DNA from: Tenebrionibacter intestinalis
GTDB lineage: Bacteria; Pseudomonadota; Gammaproteobacteria; Enterobacterales; Enterobacteriaceae
Assembly (NCBI RefSeq): GCF_016632365.1
Contig: NZ_JAEPBH010000004.1
Coordinates: 39,497-103,496, forward strand
Length of the DNA: 64,000 nucleotides
Direction of reading: 5' to 3'
A model generated the notes under the pieces. That model had not been told where the DNA came from and searched no databases. It was given only the letters and a program-made list of their open reading frames with translations. Shown here piece by piece: positions 41,326-53,051 of this stretch. A program made the position numbers and the translations under genes. Position 1 is the stretch's first letter. Every line of letters starts with the position of its first letter.

Positions 41326-41700
41326 ATGGAACTGCATGCAGGAACATTTAATCCTGAAGATTTTGCCTGGAAGGGGCTGACCCTGACGGCAACAGCAGCG
41401 AAGCACATTCGTGAACTGAGTATAAAACAGGGCGTGCTGGGCCTGCGTCTTGGCGTGAAGCAGACCGGTTGCGCCGGTTTTGGCTACGTGCTTAATACCG
41501 TCAGTGAACCGACAGCAGGCGATCTGATCTACGAACGCGACGGTGCAAAACTGTATGTTTCCCCTGAGGCGATGCCGTTTATTGACGGTACGCAGGTGGA
41601 TTACGTTCGCGATGGTCTGAATCAGGTATTCAAATTTCATAATCCCAAAGCGCAAAACCAGTGCGGCTGTGGTGAGAGCTTTGGTATTCAGGCGGAATAG
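41326..41700 (+). CDS. sufA: SufA, A-type Fe-S carrier
   Basis: Encodes 124 residues (E. coli 122). It accepts Fe-S clusters from SufBC2D and passes them to apoproteins. The three conserved cysteines are present: one in KQTGCAGFGY and two in the C-terminal QCGCGESF. First gene of sufABCDSE; sufB begins 3 bases after its stop codon. Confidence 0.97.
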   Translation: MELHAGTFNPEDFAWKGLTLTATAAKHIRELSIKQGVLGLRLGVKQTGCAGFGYVLNTVSEPTAGDLIYERDGAKLYVSPEAMPFIDGTQVDYVRDGLNQVFKFHNPKAQNQCGCGESFGIQAE

Positions 41701-41703
41701 ACT

Positions 41704-43185
41704 ATGTCCCGAGATACAGAAACAGACGATGTACGAACCTGGAGTGGGAGCCTGAACTATAAAGAAGGCTTTTTCACGCGCCTGCAAACTGACGAACTGG
41801 CTAAAGGCATCAGCGAGGAGGTGGTACGCGCTATTTCAGCCCGACGCAATGAACCGCAATGGATGCTTGCGTTTCGCCTGAACGCCTTTCATGCCTGGAC
41901 GAAAATGGAAGAGCCGCACTGGCTGAAGGCGAATTATGACCGACTTAATTATCAGGACTACAGCTATTACTCGGCGCCGTCTTGCGGAAACTGCGATGAC
42001 GCCTGCGCCTCGCAGCCTGGCGCGGTACAGCAAACCGGAGAAAGCGCGTTTCTGACCAAAGAAGTCGAAGAGGCGTTTAACCAGCTTGGGGTGCCGGTAC
42101 GCGAAGGCAAAGAGGTGGCGGTGGATGCAATTTTTGACTCCGTTTCCGTTGCCACCACGTACCGTGAAAAACTGGCGAAGCTTGGGATCATTTTTTGCTC
42201 GTTTGGTGAAGCGATCCACGATCATCCTGACCTGGTGCGCAACTATCTCGGCACGGTTGTCCCCTCCAATGATAACTTTTTCGCCGCGCTCAATGCCGCA
42301 GTGGCCTCTGACGGCACCTTTATTTATATACCGAAAGGCGTGCGCTGCCCGATGGAGCTATCGACCTATTTTCGCATCAATGCGGAAAAAACCGGCCAGT
42401 TTGAGCGCACGATTCTGATAGCGGATGAGGGAAGCTATGTGAGTTATATCGAAGGCTGCTCGGCGCCGGTGCGCGAAAGTTATCAGCTTCACGCAGCGGT
42501 GGTGGAGGTTATCATTCATAAAAATGCCGAAGTGAAGTATTCCACCGTACAAAACTGGTTTCCCGGCAATCACAACAGCGGCGGGATCCTGAATTTTGTG
42601 ACCAAGCGTGCGTTGTGCGAAGGGGAAAACAGCAAAATGTCGTGGACGCAGTCGGAAACCGGTTCGGCTATTACGTGGAAATACCCAAGCTGTATTCTGC
42701 GTGGCGATAACGCCGTCGGCGAGTTTTTTTCCGTGGCGCTGACCAGCGGTCATCAGCAGGCGGATACCGGTACGAAAATGATCCACATTGGTAAAAATAC
42801 CCGATCAACTATCATTTCGAAGGGTATATCCGCCGGACACAGCCAGAACAGCTATCGCGGGCTGGTTAAAATTATGCCGACCGCCGCCAACGCGCGTAAT
42901 TTCACCCAGTGCGATTCGATGCTGATTGGCCCTGATTGCGGCGCGCACACGTTCCCCTACGTGGAATGTCGTAACAACAGCGCTCAGCTTGAGCATGAGG
43001 CTACCACTTCGCGTATCGGTGAGGATCAACTGTTCTACTGCCTACAGCGCGGCATCAGTGAAGATGATGCCATCTCCATGATTGTTAACGGTTTTTGTAA
43101 GGATGTTTTCTCTGAACTTCCGCTGGAGTTTGCGGTGGAAGCACAAAAACTTCTGGCTATTAGCCTTGAACACAGCGTTGGGTAA
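41704..43185 (+). CDS. sufB: SufB, Fe-S cluster scaffold subunit
   Basis: Encodes 493 residues (E. coli 495). With SufC and SufD it forms the SufBC2D scaffold on which clusters assemble. The parallel beta-helix core includes [19 protein letters not shown], the block [34 protein letters not shown] with the sulfur-accepting Cys region, and [11 protein letters not shown]. Second in the suf operon. Confidence 0.98.
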   Translation: MSRDTETDDVRTWSGSLNYKEGFFTRLQTDELAKGISEEVVRAISARRNEPQWMLAFRLNAFHAWTKMEEPHWLKANYDRLNYQDYSYYSAPSCGNCDDACASQPGAVQQTGESAFLTKEVEEAFNQLGVPVREGKEVAVDAIFDSVSVATTYREKLAKLGIIFCSFGEAIHDHPDLVRNYLGTVVPSNDNFFAALNAAVASDGTFIYIPKGVRCPMELSTYFRINAEKTGQFERTILIADEGSYVSYIEGCSAPVRESYQLHAAVVEVIIHKNAEVKYSTVQNWFPGNHNSGGILNFVTKRALCEGENSKMSWTQSETGSAITWKYPSCILRGDNAVGEFFSVALTSGHQQADTGTKMIHIGKNTRSTIISKGISAGHSQNSYRGLVKIMPTAANARNFTQCDSMLIGPDCGAHTFPYVECRNNSAQLEHEATTSRIGEDQLFYCLQRGISEDDAISMIVNGFCKDVFSELPLEFAVEAQKLLAISLEHSVG

Positions 43186-43207
43186 GCTCTTCCCTTAAGG
43201 AATCAGC

Positions 43208-43954
43208 ATGTTAAGTATCAAAAATTTACAGGTGGGCGTAGAAGGTAATCCTATCCTGCGTGGGGTAAATCTTGACGTGCGCCCCGGTGAAGTCCACGCC
43301 ATTATGGGCCCTAACGGTTCCGGAAAGAGCACCTTGTCGGCAACGCTTGCTGGGCGTGAAGAGTATGAGGTGATCGGCGGCGAAGTGTTATTTAAGGGTA
43401 AAGATCTGCTGGCGCTGGCGCCCGAAGCGCGCGCCGGAGAGGGGGTCTTTATGGCGTTTCAGTATCCGGTTGAGATTCCAGGCGTCAGCAATCAATTCTT
43501 TTTGCAAACGGCGCTTAACGCGGTGCGTGGATACCGTGGTCAGGCGCAGCTTGATCGCTTCGACTTTCAGGATCTGATGGCGGAAAAAATAGATATGCTG
43601 AAAATGCCGGCGGACCTGCTTACCCGCTCGGTCAATGTCGGCTTTTCTGGCGGGGAGAAAAAGCGTAACGATATTCTGCAAATGGCGGTGCTGGAGCCAG
43701 CGCTGTGCATACTTGATGAAACCGACTCCGGGCTGGATATCGACGCGTTGAAAATTGTCGCTAAAGGCGTTAACACGCTGCGTGACGGCCATCGCGCGTT
43801 TATTGTCGTGACGCATTACCAGCGCATACTGGAGTATATCAGGCCTGATTATGTGCATGTGCTGTATCAGGGGCGGATTGTTAAATCCGGCGATTTTACG
43901 CTGGTCAAACAACTGGAGGAGCAGGGCTATGGCTGGCTTACTGAACAGCAGTAG
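43208..43954 (+). CDS. sufC: SufC, Fe-S assembly ATPase
   Basis: Encodes 248 residues, as in E. coli. ABC-type ATPase with Walker A GPNGSGKST (about residues 35-43), the SufC signature NVGFSGGEKKRNDILQM and Walker B CILDETDSGLD. Its ATP-driven dimerisation remodels SufB-SufD. The end overlaps sufD by 26 bases. Confidence 0.98.
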   Translation: MLSIKNLQVGVEGNPILRGVNLDVRPGEVHAIMGPNGSGKSTLSATLAGREEYEVIGGEVLFKGKDLLALAPEARAGEGVFMAFQYPVEIPGVSNQFFLQTALNAVRGYRGQAQLDRFDFQDLMAEKIDMLKMPADLLTRSVNVGFSGGEKKRNDILQMAVLEPALCILDETDSGLDIDALKIVAKGVNTLRDGHRAFIVVTHYQRILEYIRPDYVHVLYQGRIVKSGDFTLVKQLEEQGYGWLTEQQ

Positions 43955-45215
43955 CGATGCGCTGGCGCAGTGGCGTCGTTTGTTTGAAACCCGGGGCGGC
44001 GAATACCAGAGTGAGGCCGGACAACATATGCAGCAGTTGCTGCAGCTTGGTCTGCCCGGACGTAAGCATGAGAACTGGAAATATACCTTTACGTCGCTGG
44101 AGAAGCTGCTGGCACACCGGTTTGTGATGCCGCCGTCAGCACTGCCGCTAAAAGCGGCGCAGCGCGATGCGCTGGCGCTTGAGGTGGATGCGCTAAGGCT
44201 GGTGTTTGTGGACGGCCATTTCGCCCCGACGTTGAGTGACTCCCCGGACGGCAGCGGCTTTAGCGTGGAGATAAATCACAAGCGTCAGGCGCTGGCGCCG
44301 CCGGTGCAGTCGGAGATTTTTTTACATCTTACCGAAAGCCTTAGTCACAGCGTGACCCATATTCGCCTGGCGCGTAATACCCGGGCGTGCAGGCCGCTGC
44401 TGCTGATGCACATTGCCAGCGGCAGTATGGGCGAGGAGATGAAAACTGCGCATTATCGCCACCACCTTGAACTGGAACAGGGCGCACAGGCGACCGTTAT
44501 TGAGCATTACGTGAGCCTTGATAACGCTACCCATTTTACCGGCGCGCGTTTGACCGTAAGTGTTGGGACAAACGCCACGCTTAACCACTATAAACTGGCG
44601 TTTGAAAACGCCGCCTGCTACCACTTCGCTCATAACGACTTGCGCGTTGCCCAGGACGCAACGGCGCACAGCAGCAGTTATCTACTGGGCGCAGGCGTGC
44701 TGCGGCATAATACCAGCACCCGGCTTAACGGAGAAAACGCTACGCTGCGCATCAATAGCCTGTCGCTGCCGGTGGACGGCGAAGTCTGCGATAGCCGCAC
44801 CTGGCTTGAACATAATAAAGGCTACTGTAACAGCCGCCAGCTTCATAAAGCTATTGTCCGCGATCGCGCCCGTGCCGTGTTCAACGGCCTGATTACCGTA
44901 GCGCAGCGCGCAATTAAAACAGATGGCCAGATGACCAATAACAACCTGCTGATTGGCAGGCTGGCGGAAGTGGACACTAAACCGCAACTGGAAATTTATG
45001 CCGATGATGTAAAGTGCAGTCACGGCGCCACTGTTGGGCGCATCGATGATGAGCAGATGTTCTATCTGCGCTCGCGCGGTATTGGTCAGGATGCGGCCCA
45101 GCGGATGATTATTTTTGCGTTTGCTGCCGAGCTTACGGACGCTATTTGTGATGAGAGCCTGAAGCAACAGGTGCTGGCGCGTATTGGCCGGCGCTTTGCG
45201 GGAGGTGAAGCATGA
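43929..45215 (+). CDS. sufD: SufD, Fe-S assembly scaffold subunit
   Basis: Encodes 428 residues (E. coli 423), a SufB paralogue that completes SufBC2D and helps iron entry. Conserved parts are [13 protein letters not shown] near the start, [30 protein letters not shown], and [22 protein letters not shown] with the functional His near residue 365. The ATG at 43929 (MAGLLNSSS) is the family start and overlaps sufC. sufS begins in its ATGA stop/start. Confidence 0.97.
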   Translation: MAGLLNSSSDALAQWRRLFETRGGEYQSEAGQHMQQLLQLGLPGRKHENWKYTFTSLEKLLAHRFVMPPSALPLKAAQRDALALEVDALRLVFVDGHFAPTLSDSPDGSGFSVEINHKRQALAPPVQSEIFLHLTESLSHSVTHIRLARNTRACRPLLLMHIASGSMGEEMKTAHYRHHLELEQGAQATVIEHYVSLDNATHFTGARLTVSVGTNATLNHYKLAFENAACYHFAHNDLRVAQDATAHSSSYLLGAGVLRHNTSTRLNGENATLRINSLSLPVDGEVCDSRTWLEHNKGYCNSRQLHKAIVRDRARAVFNGLITVAQRAIKTDGQMTNNNLLIGRLAEVDTKPQLEIYADDVKCSHGATVGRIDDEQMFYLRSRGIGQDAAQRMIIFAFAAELTDAICDESLKQQVLARIGRRFAGGEA

Positions 45216-46432
45216 GTTTTTCTGTTGAGCAGGTTCGTGCGGATTTCCCGATCCTGAACCGGGAGGTAAACGGCCATCCGCTGGCTTACCTGGACAGCGC
45301 TGCCAGCGCTCAGCGCCCGGAGCGGGTTATAGAAGCAGAGGCGACATTCTATCGCACGGGTTACGCTGCGGTTCATCGCGGCATTCATACGCTCAGCGCG
45401 CAGGCGACCGCGCAGATGGAAAACGTTCGCGTCGCCGCCGCGCGCTTTATTAACGCACGCACGCCGGATGAGATTGTATTTGTACGCGGAACGACGCAAG
45501 GAATTAACCTGGTGGCTAACAGTTGGGGGAACCGCCACGTTGAGGCCGGAGATAATATTATCATCAGCGAAATGGAGCACCATGCGAATATCGTACCCTG
45601 GCAGATGCTTTGCCAGCGTACCGGCGCTGAGTTGCGCGTGATTCCGCTAAAACCGGACGGCACGCTCCAGCTCGACGTTTTTCCGCGCTTAATGGATGAG
45701 CGTACGCGCCTGCTGGCGATAACGCAGGTATCAAACGTGCTCGGCACCGAAAATCCGCTACAGCAGATGATAGCGTGCGCGCGCCTGGCTGGGGTGAAGG
45801 TGTTAGTGGACGGTGCGCAGGCTATCATGCACCATACTGTGGATGTTCAGGCGCTGGACTGTGATTTTTACGTATTTTCCAGTCACAAAATCTATGGTCC
45901 TACCGGCATTGGCGTACTCTGGGCGCGTGAAGAAATACTCCAGGCGATGCCGCCCTGGGAAGGCGGCGGATCAATGATTGCGACCGTCAGTCTGACGCAA
46001 GGCACAACGTATGCGCCAGCGCCCGGTCGCTTTGAAGCGGGCACGCCCAATACCGGCGGTATTATCGGTTTCGGCGCCGCGCTGGAGTATGTGACGCAAC
46101 TGGGGCTGGATAACATCGATGCGTACGAAACGTCGCTGATGCGCTATGCGCTAAACGCGCTGGAGACGGTGCCTGAGCTGACGCTTTATGGCCCGCAGGA
46201 AAGACGCGGCACAATTGCGTTCAACCTCGGTAAACACCATGCTTACGACGTTGGCAGCTTTCTTGATAACTACGGCATCGCCGTGCGAACCGGCCATCAC
46301 TGCGCCATGCCGGTCATGGCGTTTTATGGCGTGCCGGCGATGTGTCGGGCCTCTTTCGCCATGTACAACACCGAAGAAGAGGTGGACAGGTTGGTTGCCG
46401 GCCTGATTCGTATCCACCGTTTACTGGGGTAA
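45212..46432 (+). CDS. sufS: SufS, cysteine desulfurase
   Basis: Encodes 406 residues, as in E. coli. A PLP enzyme that takes sulfur from cysteine as a persulfide. The PLP lysine is Lys226 in [10 protein letters not shown], and the persulfide Cys (near 364) is in [10 protein letters not shown]. It passes sulfur to SufE, encoded 13 bases downstream. Confidence 0.98.
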   Translation: MSFSVEQVRADFPILNREVNGHPLAYLDSAASAQRPERVIEAEATFYRTGYAAVHRGIHTLSAQATAQMENVRVAAARFINARTPDEIVFVRGTTQGINLVANSWGNRHVEAGDNIIISEMEHHANIVPWQMLCQRTGAELRVIPLKPDGTLQLDVFPRLMDERTRLLAITQVSNVLGTENPLQQMIACARLAGVKVLVDGAQAIMHHTVDVQALDCDFYVFSSHKIYGPTGIGVLWAREEILQAMPPWEGGGSMIATVSLTQGTTYAPAPGRFEAGTPNTGGIIGFGAALEYVTQLGLDNIDAYETSLMRYALNALETVPELTLYGPQERRGTIAFNLGKHHAYDVGSFLDNYGIAVRTGHHCAMPVMAFYGVPAMCRASFAMYNTEEEVDRLVAGLIRIHRLLG

Positions 46433-46445
46433 TCAGGAGATAACG

Positions 46446-46871
46446 ATGGCTGCGCTGCCGGACAGAGAGAAACTATTACGCAACTTTTCCCGTTGCGCTA
46501 ACTGGGAAGAGAAGTATCTCTATATTATTGAACTGGGTCAGCGGCTTGCGCTGCCTGATAAGGATAAATATCGGCCTGAAAATCTTATCCAGGGTTGTCA
46601 GAGTCAGGTGTGGATAGATATGCGTCTGGACGCTGACGGCCTGATGCAGCTTAAAGGCGACAGCGATGCTGCGATTGTTAAGGGCTTGATTGCCATCGTG
46701 TTTATTCTTTTTGATCGGATGATGCCGCGCGATATCGTTGAATTTGACGTCCGTCAGTGGTTTGAAAAAATGGCGCTAACCAGCCATCTCACGCCGTCAC
46801 GCTCCCAGGGGCTGGAGGCCATGATCCGCGCTATTCGTACAAAAGCCCTCCAGCTTACTTCCGGCGCCTGA
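46446..46871 (+). CDS. sufE: SufE, sulfur acceptor
   Basis: Encodes 141 residues (E. coli 138). It receives persulfide sulfur from SufS on Cys51 ([12 protein letters not shown]) and hands it to SufB. The fold block [19 protein letters not shown] is intact. Last gene of sufABCDSE. Confidence 0.97.
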   Translation: MAALPDREKLLRNFSRCANWEEKYLYIIELGQRLALPDKDKYRPENLIQGCQSQVWIDMRLDADGLMQLKGDSDAAIVKGLIAIVFILFDRMMPRDIVEFDVRQWFEKMALTSHLTPSRSQGLEAMIRAIRTKALQLTSGA

Positions 46872-47011
46872 TCGCAGGCGCTGTGGCTAATTGCCACACA
46901 CGTCCTAAACTAAAAAGAACAGTTTCTATCCTGTTAAGCGCGGTGCGCGATGAGCGTGCCGCGTGTTTTCAGCTTTCCGGCGGTGTGCCGGTGAATACAG
47001 GAGTGTTCAGT

Positions 47012-48046
47012 ATGAAACGCGTGTTCTCGTCTGTTCTTACCAGCATTATCTGTGCTCTGGCGGGCAGCCAGGCCGCGCTTGCGGTCACTTATACATTGCC
47101 GCCTGCCGGAGGCCGACTAATTGGACAGAATCAAAGCTATATTGTACCGGATAATGGGAAGAATCTGGAGTCCATTGCGGCAAAGTTTAACACCAGTATT
47201 TTACTTTTACTGGAAGCAAATAATACCGTCGATCCCTATTTGCCGAAGCCCGGCAGTGAAGTAATTATTCCATCCCAGATGTTGTTACCCGATACGCCGC
47301 ATGAAGGTATTGTTATTAATCTTGCTGAGCTACGCCTTTATTATTATCCGCCCGGCCAGAACCGTGTTGAAGTTTATCCTATTGGTATTGGTCAGTTGGG
47401 GCGAGAAACGCCGGAAATGGTGACGCGCGTTAGCCAGAAAATACCTAATCCCACCTGGACGCCAACGGCAAATATGCGCGCTCGTTCGCTGGCGCAGGGA
47501 ATTACATTACCGGCGGTGGTTCCGGCCGGGCCGAATAATCCGCTGGGGCGTTATGCGTTGCGTCTGGAACAGGGTGGGGGCGAATACCTGATTCACGGCA
47601 CTAACGTTTCGCGAAGCGTAGGCATGCGCGTCAGCTCCGGCTGTATTCGCCTGCGGGCGGCGGATATAAAAACGCTGTTTAGCCAGACAAGTTGGGGAAC
47701 GCGCGTACAAATAGTGAATCAACCGGTGAAGTTCTCCGTTGAGCCGGATGGCAGACGTTATGTGGAGATCCATCAGCCGCTTTCCACCAGTACTGCGGAT
47801 AATCCGCAGACCATGCCTGTTGCTATTAACGCAGGTTTTGCGCGTTTTATCGATCATCCCAACAGTGACAAGGGGCAGGTAGACAGGGCGTTAGTCAGGC
47901 GTGCGGGGTATCCGGTACAGGTGAATAAGGGGGCGAGCGTATCGCCTTCAACGGCGCTGCTGCAAAATGTGAAGCGTACAGAAAACAAAAAAGAAATATC
48001 GGAAGGCGCGCTGATAAGTGATAGCGTTAATTCATCAGTGCAATAA
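47012..48046 (+). CDS. ldtE: L,D-transpeptidase LdtE (YnhG)
   Basis: Encodes 344 residues (E. coli 334). A signal peptide (to about residue 24, SQAALA) precedes a LysM domain (about 40-85) and the YkuD L,D-transpeptidase domain, whose motif [20 protein letters not shown] places the catalytic Cys at 211. In E. coli LdtE makes 3-3 crosslinks in peptidoglycan. The C-terminal tail (after about 265) is low in conservation and longer than in E. coli. The start at 47012 gives a proper signal peptide; the frame is open upstream to 46883. Confidence 0.95.
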   Translation: MKRVFSSVLTSIICALAGSQAALAVTYTLPPAGGRLIGQNQSYIVPDNGKNLESIAAKFNTSILLLLEANNTVDPYLPKPGSEVIIPSQMLLPDTPHEGIVINLAELRLYYYPPGQNRVEVYPIGIGQLGRETPEMVTRVSQKIPNPTWTPTANMRARSLAQGITLPAVVPAGPNNPLGRYALRLEQGGGEYLIHGTNVSRSVGMRVSSGCIRLRAADIKTLFSQTSWGTRVQIVNQPVKFSVEPDGRRYVEIHQPLSTSTADNPQTMPVAINAGFARFIDHPNSDKGQVDRALVRRAGYPVQVNKGASVSPSTALLQNVKRTENKKEISEGALISDSVNSSVQ

Positions 48047-48059
48047 AATACGGAAATAA

Positions 48060-48090
48060 AAAAATGGCGCATACTGTATGCGCCATTTTT
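48060..48090. terminator. Bidirectional ldtE / lpp terminator
   Basis: A 14-bp perfect stem (AAAAATGGCGCATA / TATGCGCCATTTTT) with loop CTG lies between the convergent genes ldtE and lpp. A and T runs on both sides let it work in both directions. Confidence 0.93.
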
Positions 48091-48103
48091 ATTACCAGAA
48101 CGC

Positions 48104-48650
<547 letters not shown>

Positions 48651-50063
48651 TTAGAGAACGTGAACGGAAGAGGTATTTGTTGTTCCGCTTGGCACCAGCG
48701 CGCCGGAAACCATAACAACGATATCGCCTTTGCGCGCAAGGCCGCTTGCCAGCGCGGCTTCTTTGCCCTGGCGGTAGAAATCATCGGTGGAGGCGATTAC
48801 TTTTACCAGTTGCGCGACCACGCCCTTGCTCAGCACCAACTGACGGGCGGTAATTTCATTTGTAGTCAGCGCCAGAATGGTGGCGTTAGGGAAGTATTTA
48901 CGCACGGATTTAGCCGATTTTCCGCCCTGGGTCGCAACTACGATAAGCGGCGCTTCCAGTTTTTCAGCAGTTTCAACGGCGCCGCGGCATACGGCTTCAG
49001 TAATGCGCAGTTTGCGATTGTCATGGTTGTAGTCCAGACGGCTTGGCATTACGCGGTCGGTGCGCTCGCAAATGGTCGCCATGATAGTCACGGCTTCCAG
49101 CGGATATTTTCCTTTTGCCGATTCGCCAGACAACATAACCGCGTCGGTGCCGTCGAGGATAGCGTTTGCGACGTCGCCGGCTTCAGCGCGGGTCGGACGC
49201 GGGTTTTTGATCATAGAATCCAGCATCTGGGTCGCGGTGATGACGACTTTGCGCGCACGGATGCATTTTTCGATCATCATCTTTTGCGCGAAAATCACTT
49301 CTTCAACCGGAATCTCTACGCCCAGGTCGCCGCGGGCGACCATGATGCCGTCGGATGCCTCAAGGATTTCATCAAAATTATTGAGGCCTTCCTGGTTTTC
49401 AATTTTAGAGATGATCTGGATGTGCTCGCCGCCGTTAGCCTTCAGATGTTCACGGATTTCAACAACGTCGGCACGTTTACGAATAAAGGAAGCCGCAACA
49501 AAATCCACACCCTGTTCGCAACCGAAGATCAGGTCTTTTTTATCTTTTTCCGCCAGTGCCGGCAGGGCGATGGAAACACCCGGCAGGTTAACGCCTTTGT
49601 TTTCACCCAGGTCGCCGTTGTTCAAAACCTTACAAACGACCTTATTGCCTTCGATGGCCGTAACTTCCATACCGATCAGGCCGTCGTCCACCAGTACGGT
49701 GTTGCCTACGCAAAGATCGTTCGTAAAGCCTTCATAGGTAACGGCAACGCTTTCACCATTACCGATAACGGTTTTGTCCGTGGTGAAGGTGAAAGTCTGC
49801 CCCGCTTTGAGTGAAACATCCTTTCCGCCTTCAAGTTTCATGGTGCGAATTTCAGGTCCTTTTGTATCCAGCAGGATTGCTGCTTTCTTACCTGTTTTCG
49901 CCATGACGTTGCGCAGATTTTTGATGCGCTGTCCGTGCTCTTCATAGTCACCGTGGGAAAAGTTGAGGCGCATGACGTTCATGCCAGCGTCCATTAACCG
50001 GGACAGCATCTCTTCAGATTCGGTTTTCGGGCCGATGGTGCAAACAATTTTCGTCTTTTTCAT
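48651..50063 (-). CDS. pykF: Pyruvate kinase I
   Basis: Encodes 470 residues, as in E. coli PykF, the fructose-1,6-bisphosphate activated isozyme that converts PEP and ADP to pyruvate and ATP. Conserved blocks are the N-terminal [31 protein letters not shown], the active-site [12 protein letters not shown] and [40 protein letters not shown], and the C-terminal effector domain. The ATG at 50063 is the family start. It works opposite to PpsA in the PEP/pyruvate cycle. Confidence 0.98.
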   Translation of the reverse strand: MKKTKIVCTIGPKTESEEMLSRLMDAGMNVMRLNFSHGDYEEHGQRIKNLRNVMAKTGKKAAILLDTKGPEIRTMKLEGGKDVSLKAGQTFTFTTDKTVIGNGESVAVTYEGFTNDLCVGNTVLVDDGLIGMEVTAIEGNKVVCKVLNNGDLGENKGVNLPGVSIALPALAEKDKKDLIFGCEQGVDFVAASFIRKRADVVEIREHLKANGGEHIQIISKIENQEGLNNFDEILEASDGIMVARGDLGVEIPVEEVIFAQKMMIEKCIRARKVVITATQMLDSMIKNPRPTRAEAGDVANAILDGTDAVMLSGESAKGKYPLEAVTIMATICERTDRVMPSRLDYNHDNRKLRITEAVCRGAVETAEKLEAPLIVVATQGGKSAKSVRKYFPNATILALTTNEITARQLVLSKGVVAQLVKVIASTDDFYRQGKEAALASGLARKGDIVVMVSGALVPSGTTNTSSVHVL

Positions 50064-50278
50064 GACAGTCTTAATCTTAAGTTGTGAAGGTTGGGAAAAC
50101 TGGGCTTTAGCGCGCCCGGATGGCCGCGCCAAAGCCGGAATCGGTATTGAGTAAGTCGAGGCGCCGCACCCTCAAGGATAGGTGACAGAGATAAAGCGTG
50201 CAGAAGAATGTTTGCCCGGCGGGCGCCGCGGCGACGAGCATCTCTGTTATAAAGAGGGAGGAAAGCGTAATTCAATGT

Positions 50279-50294
50279 GCTGAAACCATTCAAG
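50279..50294. promoter_or_regulatory. Cra-like site upstream of pykF
   Basis: GCTGAAACCATTCAAG resembles the Cra consensus (GCTGAAACGTTTCAAG) with differences near the centre. It lies about 216 bases ahead of pykF, in its promoter region. E. coli pykF is repressed by Cra. Confidence 0.55.
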
Positions 50295-50963
50295 TCCGTA
50301 CTGACCGTAGTATAAGCAGTTTCAAGGGGGAAAGAAATTAAAAACAGTGTTTCAGTGCTCAGATGCGCAGATTTGCTACGAATTCGCAGGGTGAAAAATA
50401 GCCAAGTCTATGGGTGAAATATAAATAATTGCGTGTGAAATGTCGCTCAGCGAAGTTAGCTGCTATGTTTAAATTATAAGAATTTTACGCATATCAATAT
50501 ATTTATTTGGTGAATATAAGAACGTGCATATATTTATATAATGAATTTAATGAGACGTTGATTACTGGTTATCAATCACGCTTTTTATCTTTTTTGTAGA
50601 AAAAACAGAACGTTTTTGCCGGTTTTAATAGTAAAAACATTTGTTGTCGTTCATGCCGGGAATATCGATTAAAAGGCTTGTCGCGGCCTTGAATTATCTG
50701 TATTTTATATCCAGGCCATTGAAATAGCTCATTGTTGCCGATTGTTACCGCATTCGTGTAGCTAAGTCTGATTCTCTGGTTCGCCATACAATACTTCTGA
50801 AAATAACGGCATTTATTTTTGGGGGTGGGATTTTCTGTACTATCACTGGATATAATAATTTTTTAGCCGTTTTTTGGAAATGATCCTGTGTCGCATTATT
50901 AGCAGGCGCCAGCCATCTGGCGATAGTATGTAATCAAAATAGATTTCGTTAGGGATAGCTACT
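50295..50963. other. AT-rich spacer, pykF / tssB (island left edge)
   Basis: A 669-base divergent spacer, clearly more AT-rich than its surroundings, where the backbone gives way to the type VI cluster. It should contain the tssB promoter. One short minus-strand frame (50572-50787) is considered separately. I see no insertion sequence or tRNA fragment. Confidence 0.5.
50572..50787 (-). CDS. Possible small protein, unsupported
   Basis: A 71-codon frame from ATG at 50787, MANQRIRLSYTNAVTIGNNE..., ending in a lysine-rich tail. It has no clear ribosome site (only AGAAG), matches no family I know and lies in AT-rich DNA. It could be a real accessory gene, a relic or chance. Confidence 0.2.
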   Translation of the reverse strand: MANQRIRLSYTNAVTIGNNELFQWPGYKIQIIQGRDKPFNRYSRHERQQMFLLLKPAKTFCFFYKKDKKRD

Positions 50964-51461
50964 ATGTCACAAAGTTTTCAGTCCGAAATACCTAAGGCCC
51001 GCGTTAATATCAAGTTAGATTTGCATACGGGCGGCGCTCAAAAAAAGGTTGAACTGCCGCTGAAACTGCTGGTCACCGGCGACTTTAGCAACGGCCAGGA
51101 ACAACGCCCGCTGGCCGAGCGTGAAAAAGTGAACGTTGATAAAAATAACTTCGATAATGTTCTCACTGAGTTTAGCCCCTCTGTTACCCTGGCCGTGCCG
51201 GATACCCTTGCCGCAGACGGCAGCGAAACTAACGTCAATCTTACTTTCTCCTCGATGAAGGATTTCCACCCGGAACAGGTTGCGCGCCAGCTTCCACAGC
51301 TGCGCGCCATGCTGGCAATGCGCAATTTATTGCGCGATCTGAAATCAAACCTGCTTGATAACGTCACCTTCCGCAAAGAGCTGGAAAATATCCTCAAAGA
51401 CCCGGCGCTAAGCGACGAACTGCGTCGCGAGCTGAATGCTATCGCGCCAAAAGAAGTTTGA
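50964..51461 (+). CDS. tssB: TssB, type VI secretion contractile sheath small subunit
   Basis: Encodes 165 residues (ImpB/VipA family). The N-terminal ARVNIKLDLHTGGAQKKVELPLKLLVTGDFS and the block LTFSSMKDFHPEQVARQLPQL are typical. TssB with TssC forms the cytoplasmic contractile sheath. First gene of the type VI block, with an AGGGATAGC ribosome site. Confidence 0.96.
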   Translation: MSQSFQSEIPKARVNIKLDLHTGGAQKKVELPLKLLVTGDFSNGQEQRPLAEREKVNVDKNNFDNVLTEFSPSVTLAVPDTLAADGSETNVNLTFSSMKDFHPEQVARQLPQLRAMLAMRNLLRDLKSNLLDNVTFRKELENILKDPALSDELRRELNAIAPKEV

Positions 51462-51496
51462 TTCTTTTACATGGATTTTGAAGAGAGAGATTGCTG

Positions 51497-53041
51497 ATGT
51501 CTGTCGATACTGAAACTATGGCCTCCGGGCAGAGTGCGACCGTGCTGGAGAAGGGTGCCGCTGATGGCGTGTATGCATCCCTGTTCAATAAAATTAATCT
51601 GACGCCGGTTGCCGAGCTGGCCGATCTGAATGCCTTCCAGGATAATAACGCACTATCCGAAACCAGCGCTGATGAGCGCGTAACGGCAGCCGTTCAGGTT
51701 TTCCTTGAACGTCTGAAACAGTCCGGGCAGAAAGTCGAACGGTTGGATAAAACGCTGCTTGACCACCATATTGCGGAGCTGGATCAGCAGATCAGCCGTC
51801 AGTTGGATGCCGTAATGCACCATCCCGAGTTTCAAAAAGTGGAATCGGCCTGGCGCGGTCTGAAATTCCTGGTGGATCGCACTGATTTTCGCGCGAACGT
51901 AAAAGTAGAACTGCTGGATGTTTCTAAAGAAGATTTGCGTCAGGATTTTGAAGATTGCCCGGAAATTATCCAAAGCGGCCTCTATCGCCATACCTATATT
52001 GCCGAATATGACACGCCAGGCGGCGAGCCTATCGGGGCGGTCATTTCAAATTATGAATTTGATGCCAGCGCCCAGGACGTCGCGCTGTTGCGCAATATAT
52101 CCAAAGTTTCTGCGGCGGCCCATATGCCGTTTGTCGGCGCGGTTGGCGCGAAATTCTTCCTGAAAGAGAGTATGGAAGAGGTTTCGGCAATCAAGGATAT
52201 TGGCAACTATTTTGATCGGGCGGAATATATTAAGTGGAAATCGTTTCGCGATACGGATGACTCACGCTATATCGGGCTGACTATGCCGCGTGTGCTGGGG
52301 CGTCTGCCTTATGGGCCGGATACCGTGCCGGTGCGTAGTTTTAATTATATAGAAGAAGTGAAAGGGCCTGACCACGAGAAATACCTGTGGACTAACGCGG
52401 CTTTCGCCTTTGCGGCCAATATGGTGCGTAGCTTTATTAAGAACGGCTGGTGCGTACAGATTCGTGGTCCTCAGGCCGGCGGCGCTGTGACCGATTTGCC
52501 AATCCATCTCTACGATTTGGGTACCGGCAATCAGGTGAAAATTCCGTCTGAAGTCATGATTCCGGAAACGCGTGAGTTCGAATTTGCGAATCTGGGCTTT
52601 ATTCCGCTGTCGTACTACAAAAACCGTGATTATGCCTGCTTCTTCTCTGCAAACTCGGCGCAAAAACCGGCGCTGTACGATACGCCGGATGCTACGGCGA
52701 ACAGCCGTATTAACGCCCGTTTGCCCTATATCTTCCTGCTGTCGCGCATTGCGCACTATCTTAAGCTCATTCAGCGTGAAAATATTGGCACCACGAAAGA
52801 TCGCCGTCTGCTGGAGCTTGAGCTGAACAACTGGGTGCGTGGGCTGGTTACTGAAATGACCGATCCGGGGGATGATTTACAGGCATCACACCCATTGCGC
52901 GATGCCAGAGTTGTGGTTGAAGATATTGAAGACAACCCGGGTTTCTTCCGCGTGAAGCTGTATGCTGTTCCGCACTTCCAGGTAGAGGGTATGGACGTTA
53001 ATCTGTCGCTTGTTTCCCAGATGCCGAAGGCGAAAGCATAG
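51497..53041 (+). CDS. tssC: TssC, type VI secretion contractile sheath large subunit
   Basis: Encodes 514 residues (EvpB/VipB family). Conserved parts are the N-terminal helix (about 45-105), VESAWRGLKFLVDRTDF, FVGAVGAKFF, KWKSFRDTDDSRYIGLTMPRVLGRLPYG and FIPLSYYKNRDYACFFSANS. I use the ATG at 51497; a TTG two codons earlier is in frame but less likely. It follows tssB by 35 bases. Confidence 0.96.
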   Translation: MSVDTETMASGQSATVLEKGAADGVYASLFNKINLTPVAELADLNAFQDNNALSETSADERVTAAVQVFLERLKQSGQKVERLDKTLLDHHIAELDQQISRQLDAVMHHPEFQKVESAWRGLKFLVDRTDFRANVKVELLDVSKEDLRQDFEDCPEIIQSGLYRHTYIAEYDTPGGEPIGAVISNYEFDASAQDVALLRNISKVSAAAHMPFVGAVGAKFFLKESMEEVSAIKDIGNYFDRAEYIKWKSFRDTDDSRYIGLTMPRVLGRLPYGPDTVPVRSFNYIEEVKGPDHEKYLWTNAAFAFAANMVRSFIKNGWCVQIRGPQAGGAVTDLPIHLYDLGTGNQVKIPSEVMIPETREFEFANLGFIPLSYYKNRDYACFFSANSAQKPALYDTPDATANSRINARLPYIFLLSRIAHYLKLIQRENIGTTKDRRLLELELNNWVRGLVTEMTDPGDDLQASHPLRDARVVVEDIEDNPGFFRVKLYAVPHFQVEGMDVNLSLVSQMPKAKA

Positions 53042-53051
53042 GGAGGCGGGG

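Noticed and set aside
48660..49814. A 384-codon plus-strand frame opposite pykF
   Set aside because: Fully antisense to a conserved gene, with no ribosome site and no family resemblance. It is a codon-bias shadow.
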